Shown here in pieces: positions 8,670 to 16,567 of a stretch of 64,000 nt of DNA; the stretch's first letter is position 1; every line of letters begins with the position of its first letter. The DNA lies in the NCBI GenBank assembly GCA_900472395.1, contig UCHV01000036.1, forward strand, positions 62,001 through 126,000. Reading direction: 5' to 3'. This DNA is from Hyphomicrobiales bacterium (GTDB lineage Bacteria; Pseudomonadota; Alphaproteobacteria; Rhizobiales; Rhizobiaceae). A program made the position numbers and the translations under genes. The notes under the pieces are model-generated. The model saw only the letters and a list, made by a program, of their open reading frames with translations, searched no databases and was not told the origin of the DNA.

Positions 8670-10745
8670 TCAGTCCTTGTCGTAAAGGCTGGTGAGCGGC
8701 TTTCTCAGCAGGCTTTCGCGCAGGGAATTGCCGCCCTCCGTGCGACCGAAAGCCGGGCGTGCAGCATCACTGCGGCCAAGCGAACCGAAGTCGGAACCGC
8801 CTTCGCGGCGGATCTCTGCAAATCGTGACGGCCTCGTTTGTTCCTGCTCGCGCGGAGAGCGAGGCAGCATGTCCGGGCGGTAGGGTTCGAGACCCTCGTT
8901 TGCCGGCGGTTGGTAGGGCGCCAGTGGCGGAACCTCGTCGGCCCGCATCTCATCGGCCCATCGAGCAAGCTCGGCGTCACTTGCACCGTCGTCGTCGGCA
9001 TCGTCCATGTAAGCGCTCGCCGGCGATACGCCGTAGCTCTGGGCGTTGACGCTCCGTTGGAAACCGCTGATATCCGGGCCGGATACCGAGCGCATACGCG
9101 AGACGACAGAGCGCAGATCGACGGTGTCGGGCGTTTCGTCATCTGCATGCTGGGCGGCGCTGACGCCGTTCGCCTTTGGCAGATGCCGGTTATCCACCCG
9201 CGTGAAGCGCATGCGCATCGGTACGCTGATAGCCTCGCCGAATGCGATGGCTTCGCCGTTGCCGATGGACGACAGGAAGCTCGTGGTGGAAATCGACGAA
9301 TTGGGAATGGCGGATCGAATGATGTCCTGGTCGCTGTCGTTGGCAAGGCGCATCGCAAAGACGGTCGAGCACTGCGAAAGGATGGTCTGATCCAGTTCGC
9401 CCGGACGCTGGGTGATCACACCGAGCGAAACGCCGTATTTGCGTCCTTCCTTGGCGATACGGGCAATCGCCTGACGGGTTGGAACGAAACCGAGATCGCG
9501 GTCGGCGGGTACGTAACGGTGCGCCTCTTCGCAGACGACGAGCATATGGATGGCGCCATTGCTCCACAACGCCAGTTCAAACGACATCCGGCAAAGAATC
9601 GAGGCGACGGAGTTGACCACTTCCGATGGAATGCCAGCCAGCTGGAACGCGGAGATCGGCCGGTCTTCGCCAGGAATGCGGAAAATATGCGCAATGGTCT
9701 CCATGATCGTATCTTGGATCGTGTTGTTGGAGAACATGAAGTGGTAGCGCGGATCGTTGATGGCCGAGGTGACGCGCATTTTCAGCGAGCGCAGGACCGG
9801 TTTTTCGGTGCGGCCTTCAAGACGTCCTATGCGCTCGTCGATCAATGCCAGAAGGTCGGCCATACGGTAGGGTACCGGCGTATCGGCGGTAACGGAGCTC
9901 TTTTCGGTCGTGCGGCGCATCAGCGAATTTTCGCTGCCGCGGAAGGCGCGTTTCGCCTCTGGTATCAGATCGCGCAGGATATCGAGTTCTTCCGCGATCG
10001 GCGCGCGGCCGCGGAAAACGACTTCCGCGAATTCCTCAAGGCGCATCAGCCAGAAGGGCAGGTCGAGCGTATCGGTATCGATGACGACCGCCTTTTCCGG
10101 AAAGGCTGCGGCAAATTCGTTGTGCGGATCGAGGATCAGGACGCGCAGTTTCGGATCGGCTTCGATGGCCTTGTGAAGAAGAAGCGAGACGGCGGTCGAT
10201 TTGCCGACGCCGGTCGATCCGACAACGGCGAAGTGTTTGGAAAGCATCGAAGGGATGTGGATCGTGGCGTCGATCGCTTCATCCTGGGTCAGCTTTCCGA
10301 TCACGCAGCTTTCGCTTTGCCCGGTGTCATAGATGCGCACCAGGTCGGCGGCGCGGATGCGGTGGGCGATGGCGCCGAGATAAGGGTAGCGGGAAATGCC
10401 GCGCGAAAATTCCTCGCGACCGTCCGGGCTGACGCGGACTTCGCCCAGCAGTTCGACTTCGATACGGAACTCGTTGTCCGCGCCGTCGATCCACTCGCTT
10501 TTGTCCGTGCTCATGGAATAAGAGATCGCGACGACCCGATTGGTGCCGACGCTGATCGAGATCAGGCGTCCGACAGACCAGAGTTCCGTCAGGCCCGTCT
10601 CGCCGTTTTCAGCAACTGCGGCAATGGTGGCGTGGGCGCCGTTGCAAGCAACGACCCGTCCAAGCAGTCGATTGCCTGGTCTTTCGCCGTCGCGCCTTTC
10701 CTGCTCGCCCGCGGTCATCGCCTGCTGAAAATCATTGTTACGCAC
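8670..10745 (-). CDS. HerA-type ATPase (DUF87 helicase/translocase family)
   Basis: Predicted hexameric DNA-pumping or remodelling ATPase of the HerA/FtsK superfamily. The 691 residues carry an N-terminal beta-barrel-like region, a Walker A GSTGVGKS at about 176-183, a Walker B-like LVVCEEAHRYV, and the ITQRPGELD segment with the downstream arginine-finger region usual for HerA. The C-terminal 150 residues are low in order and rich in Pro, Arg, Asp and Ser. A GTG start at 10745 is preferred because AGGGG lies eight bases upstream; a longer frame from 10856 reaches towards the ilv promoter. No NurA-like nuclease is next to it, unlike archaeal herA-nurA pairs. Confidence 0.85.
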   Translation of the reverse strand: MRNNDFQQAMTAGEQERRDGERPGNRLLGRVVACNGAHATIAAVAENGETGLTELWSVGRLISISVGTNRVVAISYSMSTDKSEWIDGADNEFRIEVELLGEVRVSPDGREEFSRGISRYPYLGAIAHRIRAADLVRIYDTGQSESCVIGKLTQDEAIDATIHIPSMLSKHFAVVGSTGVGKSTAVSLLLHKAIEADPKLRVLILDPHNEFAAAFPEKAVVIDTDTLDLPFWLMRLEEFAEVVFRGRAPIAEELDILRDLIPEAKRAFRGSENSLMRRTTEKSSVTADTPVPYRMADLLALIDERIGRLEGRTEKPVLRSLKMRVTSAINDPRYHFMFSNNTIQDTIMETIAHIFRIPGEDRPISAFQLAGIPSEVVNSVASILCRMSFELALWSNGAIHMLVVCEEAHRYVPADRDLGFVPTRQAIARIAKEGRKYGVSLGVITQRPGELDQTILSQCSTVFAMRLANDSDQDIIRSAIPNSSISTTSFLSSIGNGEAIAFGEAISVPMRMRFTRVDNRHLPKANGVSAAQHADDETPDTVDLRSVVSRMRSVSGPDISGFQRSVNAQSYGVSPASAYMDDADDDGASDAELARWADEMRADEVPPLAPYQPPANEGLEPYRPDMLPRSPREQEQTRPSRFAEIRREGGSDFGSLGRSDAARPAFGRTEGGNSLRESLLRKPLTSLYDKD

Positions 10746-10929
10746 TGCCAGGCCCCTATTCTTTGGATCGGGCTTAATCGGAAAGCTAATACTTGTGGGG
10801 CTTGCCCCTTTAATCTTAGGGGAGATTAGCGCGGCCAGCTTAATAAGGCGTTTCAATACGTTGTCGTATGCAACCGGTCTGTTTGAACTTGCGGATCAGG
10901 CGGAATGCCGATTTTTCGACGGTTGCGCG

Positions 10930-10958
10930 TTGACGGACATCAGGTTTGCCGGTAACAC
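10930..10958 (+). promoter_or_regulatory. Promoter of the ilv leader and ilvBH
   Basis: TTGACG (10930-10935), a 17-base spacer and TAACAC (10953-10958) precede the leader-peptide ATG by only eight bases. The predicted transcript start therefore falls at or within a few bases of that ATG, so the leader would be translated from a leaderless or nearly leaderless RNA. Confidence 0.6.
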
Positions 10959-10966
10959 TCGCGACC

Positions 10967-11023
10967 ATGAAAATTTCGATCGCTCTTATTGTGGTGGGAA
11001 CGCGCATGGGCAGGATGGTGTAA
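10967..11023 (+). CDS. ilvL: ilv leader peptide (attenuation sORF)
   Basis: An 18-codon frame encoding MKISIALIVVGTRMGRMV. Residues 3 to 10 contain Ile, Ile, Leu, Ile, Val, Val, i.e. a run of branched-chain residues at the place where a ribosome would stall when Ile-, Leu- or Val-tRNA is short. There is no Shine-Dalgarno, which fits the promoter position just upstream and resembles the leaderless trpL of rhizobia. A strong hairpin overlaps the end of the frame and a terminator hairpin with seven T residues follows before ilvB. The composition, position and terminator together make this a credible attenuation leader; the gene is named here by analogy. Confidence 0.8.
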   Translation: MKISIALIVVGTRMGRMV

Positions 11024-11081
11024 CCATCCGGCGATAGCCACCCATGCGCGGAAAGACAGGCTCCTAAAGGGGCCTTTTTTT
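11001..11081 (+). promoter_or_regulatory. ilv attenuator: nested hairpin plus terminator
   Basis: Two structures are visible. First, CGCGCATGGG (11001-11010) pairs perfectly with CCCATGCGCG (11041-11050) and encloses a second perfect hairpin, GGATGGT (11013-11019) with ACCATCC (11023-11029), spanning the leader stop codon. Second, AGGCTCC (11058-11064) pairs with GGGGCCT (11069-11075, one G-U) and is followed by TTTTTT, an intrinsic terminator about 115 bases before ilvB. A ribosome stalled on the Ile/Leu/Val codons would cover or open the 5' arm of the first hairpin. I did not find a convincing antiterminator pairing, so the switching mechanism is inferred. Confidence 0.7.
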
Positions 11082-11194
11082 ATGCCTTGTTTCCGGTTGG
11101 CACATTTAAAATAAACGGATTGGAAGCAAGAAAAACTCCAGCAGCAATCCCGGCCATTGCAGATATAAAAGGCCAGACCCCAGGAGGATATGAC

Positions 11195-12982
11195 ATGACG
11201 GATACGGCGGATAACGGCAACCGAATGACAGGCGCCGAAATCGTGCTTCGCGCTTTGAAGGACAACGGCGTCGAGCATATTTTCGGTTATCCCGGTGGCG
11301 CCGTGCTTCCGATCTACGACGAGATCTTTCAGCAGGAAGACATCCAGCACATTCTCGTCCGTCATGAACAGGGTGCCGGCCATGCGGCTGAAGGTTATGC
11401 GCGCTCCACCGGCAAGGTCGGTGTCATGCTCGTCACCTCCGGTCCGGGCGCTACCAATGCGGTGACGCCGCTGCAGGATGCGCTGATGGACAGCATTCCG
11501 CTCGTCTGCCTGACCGGGCAGGTGCCGACGACGCTGATCGGCTCGGATGCGTTTCAGGAAGCCGATACGGTCGGTATCACCCGACCCTGCACCAAGCACA
11601 ACTGGCTGGTGAAGAATGTCGACGAACTGGCCGGCATCATCCACGAAGCGTTCCGCATCGCCCAGAGCGGTCGCCCGGGTCCTGTCGTTGTAGATATCCC
11701 GAAGGATATCCAGTTCGCCACCGGTACCTATGTGGCACCATCCGAAGCAACTGCTTCGAAAAGCTACAAGCCCAAGGTGAATGGTGATCTCAATGCGATC
11801 CAGGCAGCCGTCGAACTGATGGCGACGGCGCGTCGTCCGGTTCTCTATACCGGTGGCGGCGTCATCAATGCCGGCCCGGAAGCGTCGCAACTGCTGCGCG
11901 AACTGGTCGAGCTGACCAATTTTCCGATCACCTCGACATTGATGGGTCTGGGCGCATATCCGGCCTCCGGCAAGAACTGGCTCGGCATGTTGGGCATGCA
12001 CGGGTCCTATGAAGCCAATCTCGCCATGCACGATTGCGACGTCATGGTCTGCATCGGCGCGCGTTTCGACGACCGTATCACCGGTCGCCTGAATGCGTTC
12101 TCGCCGAATTCGCGCAAGGTCCACATCGATATCGATCCGTCATCGATCAACAAGAACGTCCGCGTCGACATTCCGATTATCGGCGATGTCGGTCATGTCC
12201 TGGAAGACATGGTTCGCCTGTGGCGCGCGCTGCCGAAGAAGCCTGAAAAGGCTCAGACCGCCGACTGGTGGGCATCCGTCGAGACCTGGCGGGCGAAGAA
12301 GTCGTTCTCCTACAAGAATTCCAACGACGTCATCATGCCGCAATATGCCTTGGAACGTCTGGCTGAAGCCACCAAGGGCCGCGACACCTATATCACCACG
12401 GAAGTTGGCCAGCACCAGATGTGGGCAGCCCAGTTTTTCGGTTTCGAGGAGCCGAACCACTGGATGACATCGGGCGGCCTCGGCACGATGGGCTATGGCC
12501 TGCCTGCAGCACTCGGCGTGCAGGTGGCGCATCCGGAAGCGCTGGTCATCGACATTGCCGGCGATGCGTCGATCCAGATGTGCATTCAGGAAATGTCCTG
12601 CGCCATCCAGCATAACCTGCCGGTCAAGATCTTCATCCTGAACAACCAGTACATGGGCATGGTGCGTCAGTGGCAGCAGCTGCTGCACGGTAACCGCCTG
12701 TCCAATTCCTACACGGAAGCCATGCCCGATTTCGTCAAGCTGGCGGAAGCTTACGGTGCGGTCGGCATGTATTGCGACGATCCCAAGGAGCTGGATGGCA
12801 AGATCGCCGAGATGATCGCCGTGAACGCGCCGGTCATCTTCGATTGCCGTGTCGCCAATCTCGCCAATTGTTTCCCGATGATCCCGTCGGGCAAGGCGCA
12901 TAACGAGATGCTGCTGCCGGAAGACGCGACGGACGACGCCGTTGCGACCGCCATCGATGCAAAGGGCCGCCAGCTCGTTTGA
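11195..12982 (+). CDS. ilvB: Acetolactate synthase (acetohydroxyacid synthase), large subunit
   Basis: Catalytic subunit that condenses two pyruvates to acetolactate (valine, leucine) or pyruvate with 2-oxobutyrate (isoleucine), using thiamine diphosphate. The 595 residues show the N-terminal FGYPGGAVLPIYDE and RHEQGAGHAAEGYAR segments with the catalytic Glu region, a central FAD-binding domain, and the C-terminal ThDP motif beginning GDASIQM and ending in the ILNNQYMGMVRQWQQ stretch. The start at 11195 has a perfect AGGAGG at 11182-11187; an upstream in-frame ATG at 11087 would read through the leader RNA. It is followed 46 bases later by ilvH. Expression is probably controlled by the leader and attenuator upstream. 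Confidence 0.97.
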   Translation: MTDTADNGNRMTGAEIVLRALKDNGVEHIFGYPGGAVLPIYDEIFQQEDIQHILVRHEQGAGHAAEGYARSTGKVGVMLVTSGPGATNAVTPLQDALMDSIPLVCLTGQVPTTLIGSDAFQEADTVGITRPCTKHNWLVKNVDELAGIIHEAFRIAQSGRPGPVVVDIPKDIQFATGTYVAPSEATASKSYKPKVNGDLNAIQAAVELMATARRPVLYTGGGVINAGPEASQLLRELVELTNFPITSTLMGLGAYPASGKNWLGMLGMHGSYEANLAMHDCDVMVCIGARFDDRITGRLNAFSPNSRKVHIDIDPSSINKNVRVDIPIIGDVGHVLEDMVRLWRALPKKPEKAQTADWWASVETWRAKKSFSYKNSNDVIMPQYALERLAEATKGRDTYITTEVGQHQMWAAQFFGFEEPNHWMTSGGLGTMGYGLPAALGVQVAHPEALVIDIAGDASIQMCIQEMSCAIQHNLPVKIFILNNQYMGMVRQWQQLLHGNRLSNSYTEAMPDFVKLAEAYGAVGMYCDDPKELDGKIAEMIAVNAPVIFDCRVANLANCFPMIPSGKAHNEMLLPEDATDDAVATAIDAKGRQLV

Positions 12983-13028
12983 TACGAGCCGGCATTCCTG
13001 ACGAACTCCAAGGAAACGGACCCAGATC

Positions 13029-13601
13029 ATGAACGCACATCAGCAACCGACCGGCTCGGCCTATTTCATCAGCCAGGAGACTGCCAAGGTCGAGAGCCAC
13101 ACGCTATCGGTTCTAGTCAGCAACGAACCGGGTGTTCTTGCCCGCGTCATCGGCCTTTTTTCCGGCCGCGGCTACAATATCGAAAGCCTCACGGTTTCGG
13201 AGACGGAACACGAGTCGCATCTTTCGCGAATTACCATCGTCACCAACGGTACGCCGCTGGTGCTGGAACAGATCAAGGCGCAGCTGGAGCGCATCGTGCC
13301 GGTCTTCCGCGTTGTCGATCTGACGGTGCGCGCCGGCCAGCTTGGTCAGGAGCGTCCGATCGAGCGCGAAGTGGCGCTGATCAAGGTGGCGGGCAATGGC
13401 GAAAGCCGCGCCGAGGCACTGCGTCTTGCAGATGCTTTCCAGGCAAAGGTGGTGGATGCAACCGTCGGCCACTTCATCTTCGAGATCACCGGCAAGTCGT
13501 CCAAGATCGACCAGTTCGTGGCGGTGGTGAAGCCCCTCGGCCTGATCGAAGTCTGCCGTACCGGCATCGCTGCCATGAACCGCGGCCCGCAGGGCATGTA
13601 A
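13029..13601 (+). CDS. ilvH: Acetolactate synthase, small regulatory subunit
   Basis: Regulatory partner that activates the large subunit and confers valine feedback inhibition. The 190-residue protein has an N-terminal ACT domain (about residues 24-100, starting LSVLVSNEPGVLARVIGLFSGRGYNIESL) and a C-terminal ACT-like domain, the usual size for IlvH. A short AAGGAAACGG lies upstream of the ATG. It is the second gene of the ilvBH operon, and a terminator hairpin follows its stop. Confidence 0.96.
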   Translation: MNAHQQPTGSAYFISQETAKVESHTLSVLVSNEPGVLARVIGLFSGRGYNIESLTVSETEHESHLSRITIVTNGTPLVLEQIKAQLERIVPVFRVVDLTVRAGQLGQERPIEREVALIKVAGNGESRAEALRLADAFQAKVVDATVGHFIFEITGKSSKIDQFVAVVKPLGLIEVCRTGIAAMNRGPQGM

Positions 13602-13608
13602 TCTTTCT

Positions 13609-13635
13609 CGGGGCGGTCTTCGGATCGCCCCGTTT
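13609..13635 (+). terminator. Terminator after ilvH
   Basis: CGGGGCGGTC and GATCGCCCCG form a 10-pair stem (one G-T) with a TTCG tetraloop, then TTTCGTT. It ends the ilv operon and faces the convergent aldo/keto reductase gene. Confidence 0.7.
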
Positions 13636-13650
13636 CGTTCGGGCTACAGG

Positions 13651-14508
13651 CTATAGCATTTCCAGCGGCGTTGCCTTTTTGGGGGCCGGGAAGATGGCGT
13701 TGAGTTTCTGCCATTCGTCGTCCAGCAGCCGCAAGGCGAGCGCCCTGACATTCTCCTCCACATGAGCCTTGTTCGCTGCCTTCGGAATGGCGATCACGCC
13801 AAAATGCTGGAGCACGAAGGCAAGCGCCACCTGCGCCGGCGTGGCCTGATGGGTATTGGCGATTTCCACCAAATCGGGATGATTGGCGAGACGACCCTGT
13901 TCGATCGGTGAATAAGCCATGATCGGGATGCCGTTGCCCACGCACCAGGGCATCAGATCGTACTCTATGCCGCGACGACCGATATTGTAGAGCACCTGAT
14001 TGACGGCGCAACGATCGCCATGAGGAACCGCAAACAGTTCCTTCATGTCGGCGGTATCGAAGTTGGAAACGCCCCAGTTGCCGATCTTGCCCTGTTTGAC
14101 GAGTGTCTTGAAACCGTCGACGGTTTCCGCCAGCGGGTGACTGCCCCGCCAATGCAGAAGGTATAGATCGATGCGGTCGGTGCGCATACGTCTCAAACTG
14201 CGCTCGCAGGCGGCGATGACGCCATCGCGATCGGCATTGTGCGGATAAACTTTTGACACGACGAAAACTTCGTGGCGCCGCCCCTTGATGGCTTCTCCGA
14301 CCAATTCTTCCGCGCCGCCTTCGCCGTACATTTCTGCCGTATCTATCAGCGTCACGCCAAGGTCCATGGCATGGCGCAGCGCGTCGATTTCCGTTGCGCG
14401 ATGACGGGCGTTCTCGCCCATGTTCCAGGTGCCGGCGCCGAGCGTCGGAACGGCGGTGCCATCGGGCAAGGATACGGTGGGATTCAGGATTTTATGGGCG
14501 TCGGACAT
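13651..14508 (-). CDS. Aldo/keto reductase
   Basis: NAD(P)H-dependent oxidoreductase of unknown carbonyl substrate. The 285 residues show the family tetrad: Asp56 in LIDTAEMYG, Tyr61, Lys86 in VSKVY and His119 in LLHW, plus VSNF and the C-terminal IPKAAN cofactor-binding segment. The start at 14508 (MSDAHKILNP) fits family N-termini better than an in-frame start at 14574. It is convergent with ilvH and stands alone. Confidence 0.92.
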   Translation of the reverse strand: MSDAHKILNPTVSLPDGTAVPTLGAGTWNMGENARHRATEIDALRHAMDLGVTLIDTAEMYGEGGAEELVGEAIKGRRHEVFVVSKVYPHNADRDGVIAACERSLRRMRTDRIDLYLLHWRGSHPLAETVDGFKTLVKQGKIGNWGVSNFDTADMKELFAVPHGDRCAVNQVLYNIGRRGIEYDLMPWCVGNGIPIMAYSPIEQGRLANHPDLVEIANTHQATPAQVALAFVLQHFGVIAIPKAANKAHVEENVRALALRLLDDEWQKLNAIFPAPKKATPLEML

Positions 14509-14659
14509 TGGGGCTTCCGCTGCTGTTATCTCATCAACATAAGGCCGAAGGCCGATTATTCCAGAGCCTGTCATCTGCGGACGGAAAGGCGGCTGCGGCT
14601 TATGGGGCGATGTTACGCCGTAGTCGGGTGGGCATTCGCGATGCAGATCAAGGCGGCGC

Positions 14660-15445
14660 TCAAGATGGGAACTGTCGGTAACATTCTTCGGCGATGCGGC
14701 GTAAAAAATCCCGGGAAATCTCGCCGGTCACGGCGTAACCGAGGTCGTTATCGATCCAGTAGAAAGTTTCCAGCTTATCGGCAGAGGCAAAACGGAAGCT
14801 CGTATTGCGGTTGTCGGCATTGCGGCCGACCAGAACCGTGATGCGCTGACCGGTCCCATCCTCATACATGAACATCGCGCCGGCACGGCCATCCACCGGC
14901 AGAAGACGACCGCCGACCAGCTTGAAGCCCAGCGATTTCAGATCCGGCACCGTCAGCTTGTCGATCGCCAGCCGTTTTCCAAGCCAGGTGGCGAGATGTG
15001 TTTCCTCGGCGGCAAAAACCTCGACCGGATGGCGGACTTCGCTGGCATAAACAAGAAAAGCGTTTTTGGATTCCTGCGGCAGGATTTCGCTATAGGAGAG
15101 TTCGATCTGCGGAGCAGTCCAGAGGCGTGGGCCAAAATGGCCGGCCAGCGCACCGGCTGCGAAGGTCAGCAGGATGGAGGCGGCGATCGCCGGCAAGCGG
15201 CGGCGGTTATTCGGAATCGGTTTGCCGGCGCGTGCGACCAGTGACGTATCCTCCGGTCGGGAAACGGCCTTGTCGGCGAAGGCAGCGCGCAGCGCGGCAC
15301 TGTCGTTTTGCCAGTCGGCGAGCATGGCGGCAAAATCGGGATTTTCCGACAGAAATTGTTCGATGCGCAACGTTTCTTCCGTATCGAGAAAGCCGTCGAT
15401 GTAAGCGTGGAGATCCGCTTCTGTAACGGGTTTGGGGGCGCTCAT
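14660..15445 (-). CDS. Anti-sigma factor, membrane-anchored
   Basis: Predicted to hold the neighbouring ECF sigma factor inactive at the membrane. The 261 residues start with a short helical anti-sigma domain (VTEADLHAYIDGFLD, the usual opening of these proteins), have one membrane segment at about 84-104 (LPAIAASILLTFAAGALAGHF), and a C-terminal periplasmic domain of about 155 residues. No zinc-binding HxxxCxxC motif is visible, so it is not a ZAS-type redox sensor. The start overlaps the sigma gene stop by four bases, indicating translational coupling. Confidence 0.88.
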   Translation of the reverse strand: MSAPKPVTEADLHAYIDGFLDTEETLRIEQFLSENPDFAAMLADWQNDSAALRAAFADKAVSRPEDTSLVARAGKPIPNNRRRLPAIAASILLTFAAGALAGHFGPRLWTAPQIELSYSEILPQESKNAFLVYASEVRHPVEVFAAEETHLATWLGKRLAIDKLTVPDLKSLGFKLVGGRLLPVDGRAGAMFMYEDGTGQRITVLVGRNADNRNTSFRFASADKLETFYWIDNDLGYAVTGEISRDFLRRIAEECYRQFPS

Positions 15446-16026
15446 CGCGGTCTCCGCAATTGAATGACGTTTTCCTGTCTCAGCTTTTCACGCAAGCTAT
15501 TTCGGGCGCGTGAAAGGCGCGACATCACGGTGCCGAGCGGTATTTCAAGCAACTCGGCAACCTCCTGATAGCTGTGGCCTTCGACCACGATCAACATCAG
15601 CACGGTGCGAAATTCCGGTGCGATCGTATCGAGCGCTGCCATCAGCCTGCGGCTTTCGAGAGGGTCGGCGGTCATCTCCGGTTCGGCCGTTGTTTCCGCA
15701 ATCTCGATCGGCACGGTCGGATGACGCCGCTGGGCGCGCCGGCTGTTGAGGTGGAGATTGGTCATGATCCTGTAGGTCCAGGATTTGAAACTGCCGCCGC
15801 GCCACTGAGCGCCATTGACAAGGACCTTTTCCACGCAATCCTGCAATAGGTCCTCGCCCTCCGTATCGGAACGGGTGAGGCTGCGGGAATATCGCCTCAA
15901 TGCCGGCAACAACGCCAGCATCGCAGCTTCCATGGATTTTGCGGGGAACACAGATGCCGGGGCGGGGAGTGAGTTCCCCGCCGCCTTGTCGCTATCTGCT
16001 CCGGTACCGTCAGGGTTTTGCGACAT
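15442..16026 (-). CDS. ECF-type RNA polymerase sigma factor
   Basis: Extracytoplasmic-function sigma factor. The 194 residues contain region 2 (LPALRRYSRSLTRSDTEGEDLLQDCVEKVL, then SWTYRIMTN for promoter melting) and region 4 (PEFRTVLMLIVVEGHSYQEVAELLEIPLGTVMSRLSRAR). A start at 16026 overlaps the end of the upstream secreted-protein gene by 17 bases; a later Met at 15933 is possible but has no Shine-Dalgarno. Gene order secreted protein, sigma, anti-sigma is a compact operon, and the candidate autoregulated promoter lies upstream of the first gene. The inducing signal is not evident from sequence. Confidence 0.93.
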   Translation of the reverse strand: MSQNPDGTGADSDKAAGNSLPAPASVFPAKSMEAAMLALLPALRRYSRSLTRSDTEGEDLLQDCVEKVLVNGAQWRGGSFKSWTYRIMTNLHLNSRRAQRRHPTVPIEIAETTAEPEMTADPLESRRLMAALDTIAPEFRTVLMLIVVEGHSYQEVAELLEIPLGTVMSRLSRARNSLREKLRQENVIQLRRPR

Positions 16027-16390
16027 CCCACACGCCGTTCACGCCATCACCCGTGGTGTCGCCTTCCTTGGTGTCCTTCACCCAGTAATAAAGCGGCATA
16101 CCGTCCTTGGTCCATTGTTTCTGCCCGTCCTTGCGGGTGACGAGCGAGTATGCACCTTCTGCCTTCGCATCGGAAGCAGCCATCAGCGGCGGCCAGTTGG
16201 TGGCGCATTTGTCGTAACAATTGGATGTGCCGGACTTGTCGTTCTTGAACGTGTAAAGCGTCATGCCCTTTTCGCCGGCAAGAACCTCGCCCTTTTCGGT
16301 CTTTACCGTCTTGATAGGGCCGGCCGCGAAGGCTGCCGTAGCGGCAACTGTCGTAATCGCCAGGCTCGCCAAAAATGTGATGGTCTTCAT
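16010..16390 (-). CDS. Small secreted protein with COG4315-type 'secreted repeat'
   Basis: A 126-residue exported protein of unknown function. It has a signal peptide ending in AAFAAG (about residue 23) without a lipobox cysteine, then two copies of a motif: GMTLYTFKNDKSGTSNCYDKC... and GMPLYYWVKDTKEGDTTGDG... , the hallmark of COG4315 proteins. Two cysteines (NCYDKC) could form a disulfide or bind a metal. GAGGAGAC lies upstream of the ATG. The gene leads the ECF sigma/anti-sigma operon, so it is probably a target of that sigma factor and may help sense or counter an envelope or oxidative stress; this role is inferred from context only. Confidence 0.85.
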   Translation of the reverse strand: MKTITFLASLAITTVAATAAFAAGPIKTVKTEKGEVLAGEKGMTLYTFKNDKSGTSNCYDKCATNWPPLMAASDAKAEGAYSLVTRKDGQKQWTKDGMPLYYWVKDTKEGDTTGDGVNGVWDVAKP

Positions 16391-16436
16391 CGGATGTCTC
16401 CTCGGGTTGTAGGCGGTTTCCTCTGCCGCCCGTAAG

Positions 16437-16467
16437 CCAAGACACCGGTGGGGACGATTTTATTCCC
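16437..16467 (-). promoter_or_regulatory. Candidate autoregulated ECF promoter
   Basis: On the minus strand GGGAATA (16467-16461) is followed after 17 bases by GTCTTGG (16443-16437), 47 bases before the start of the secreted-protein gene. The layout, GGAAT-type -35 with GTC-containing -10, suits an ECF sigma promoter, but I cannot derive this group's consensus from one site. Confidence 0.4.
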
Positions 16468-16567
16468 GCGTCATCGAATGTTTTTACAAGAAGTTTGGCT
16501 GGCAACGGCGTGCGGAGCGACTAAGTTTCGTTGAAACGAATCTAAAAGATCATCTGAAGGAAGCGCA

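Noticed and set aside
8838..10829. 663-codon open frame antisense to the HerA-type gene
   Set aside because: It mirrors the codon pattern of the real gene on the opposite strand in GC-rich DNA, with no recognisable domain.
10940..12124. 394-codon minus-strand frame over the ilv leader and ilvB
   Set aside because: Antisense shadow of ilvB; it would also cross the leader terminator.
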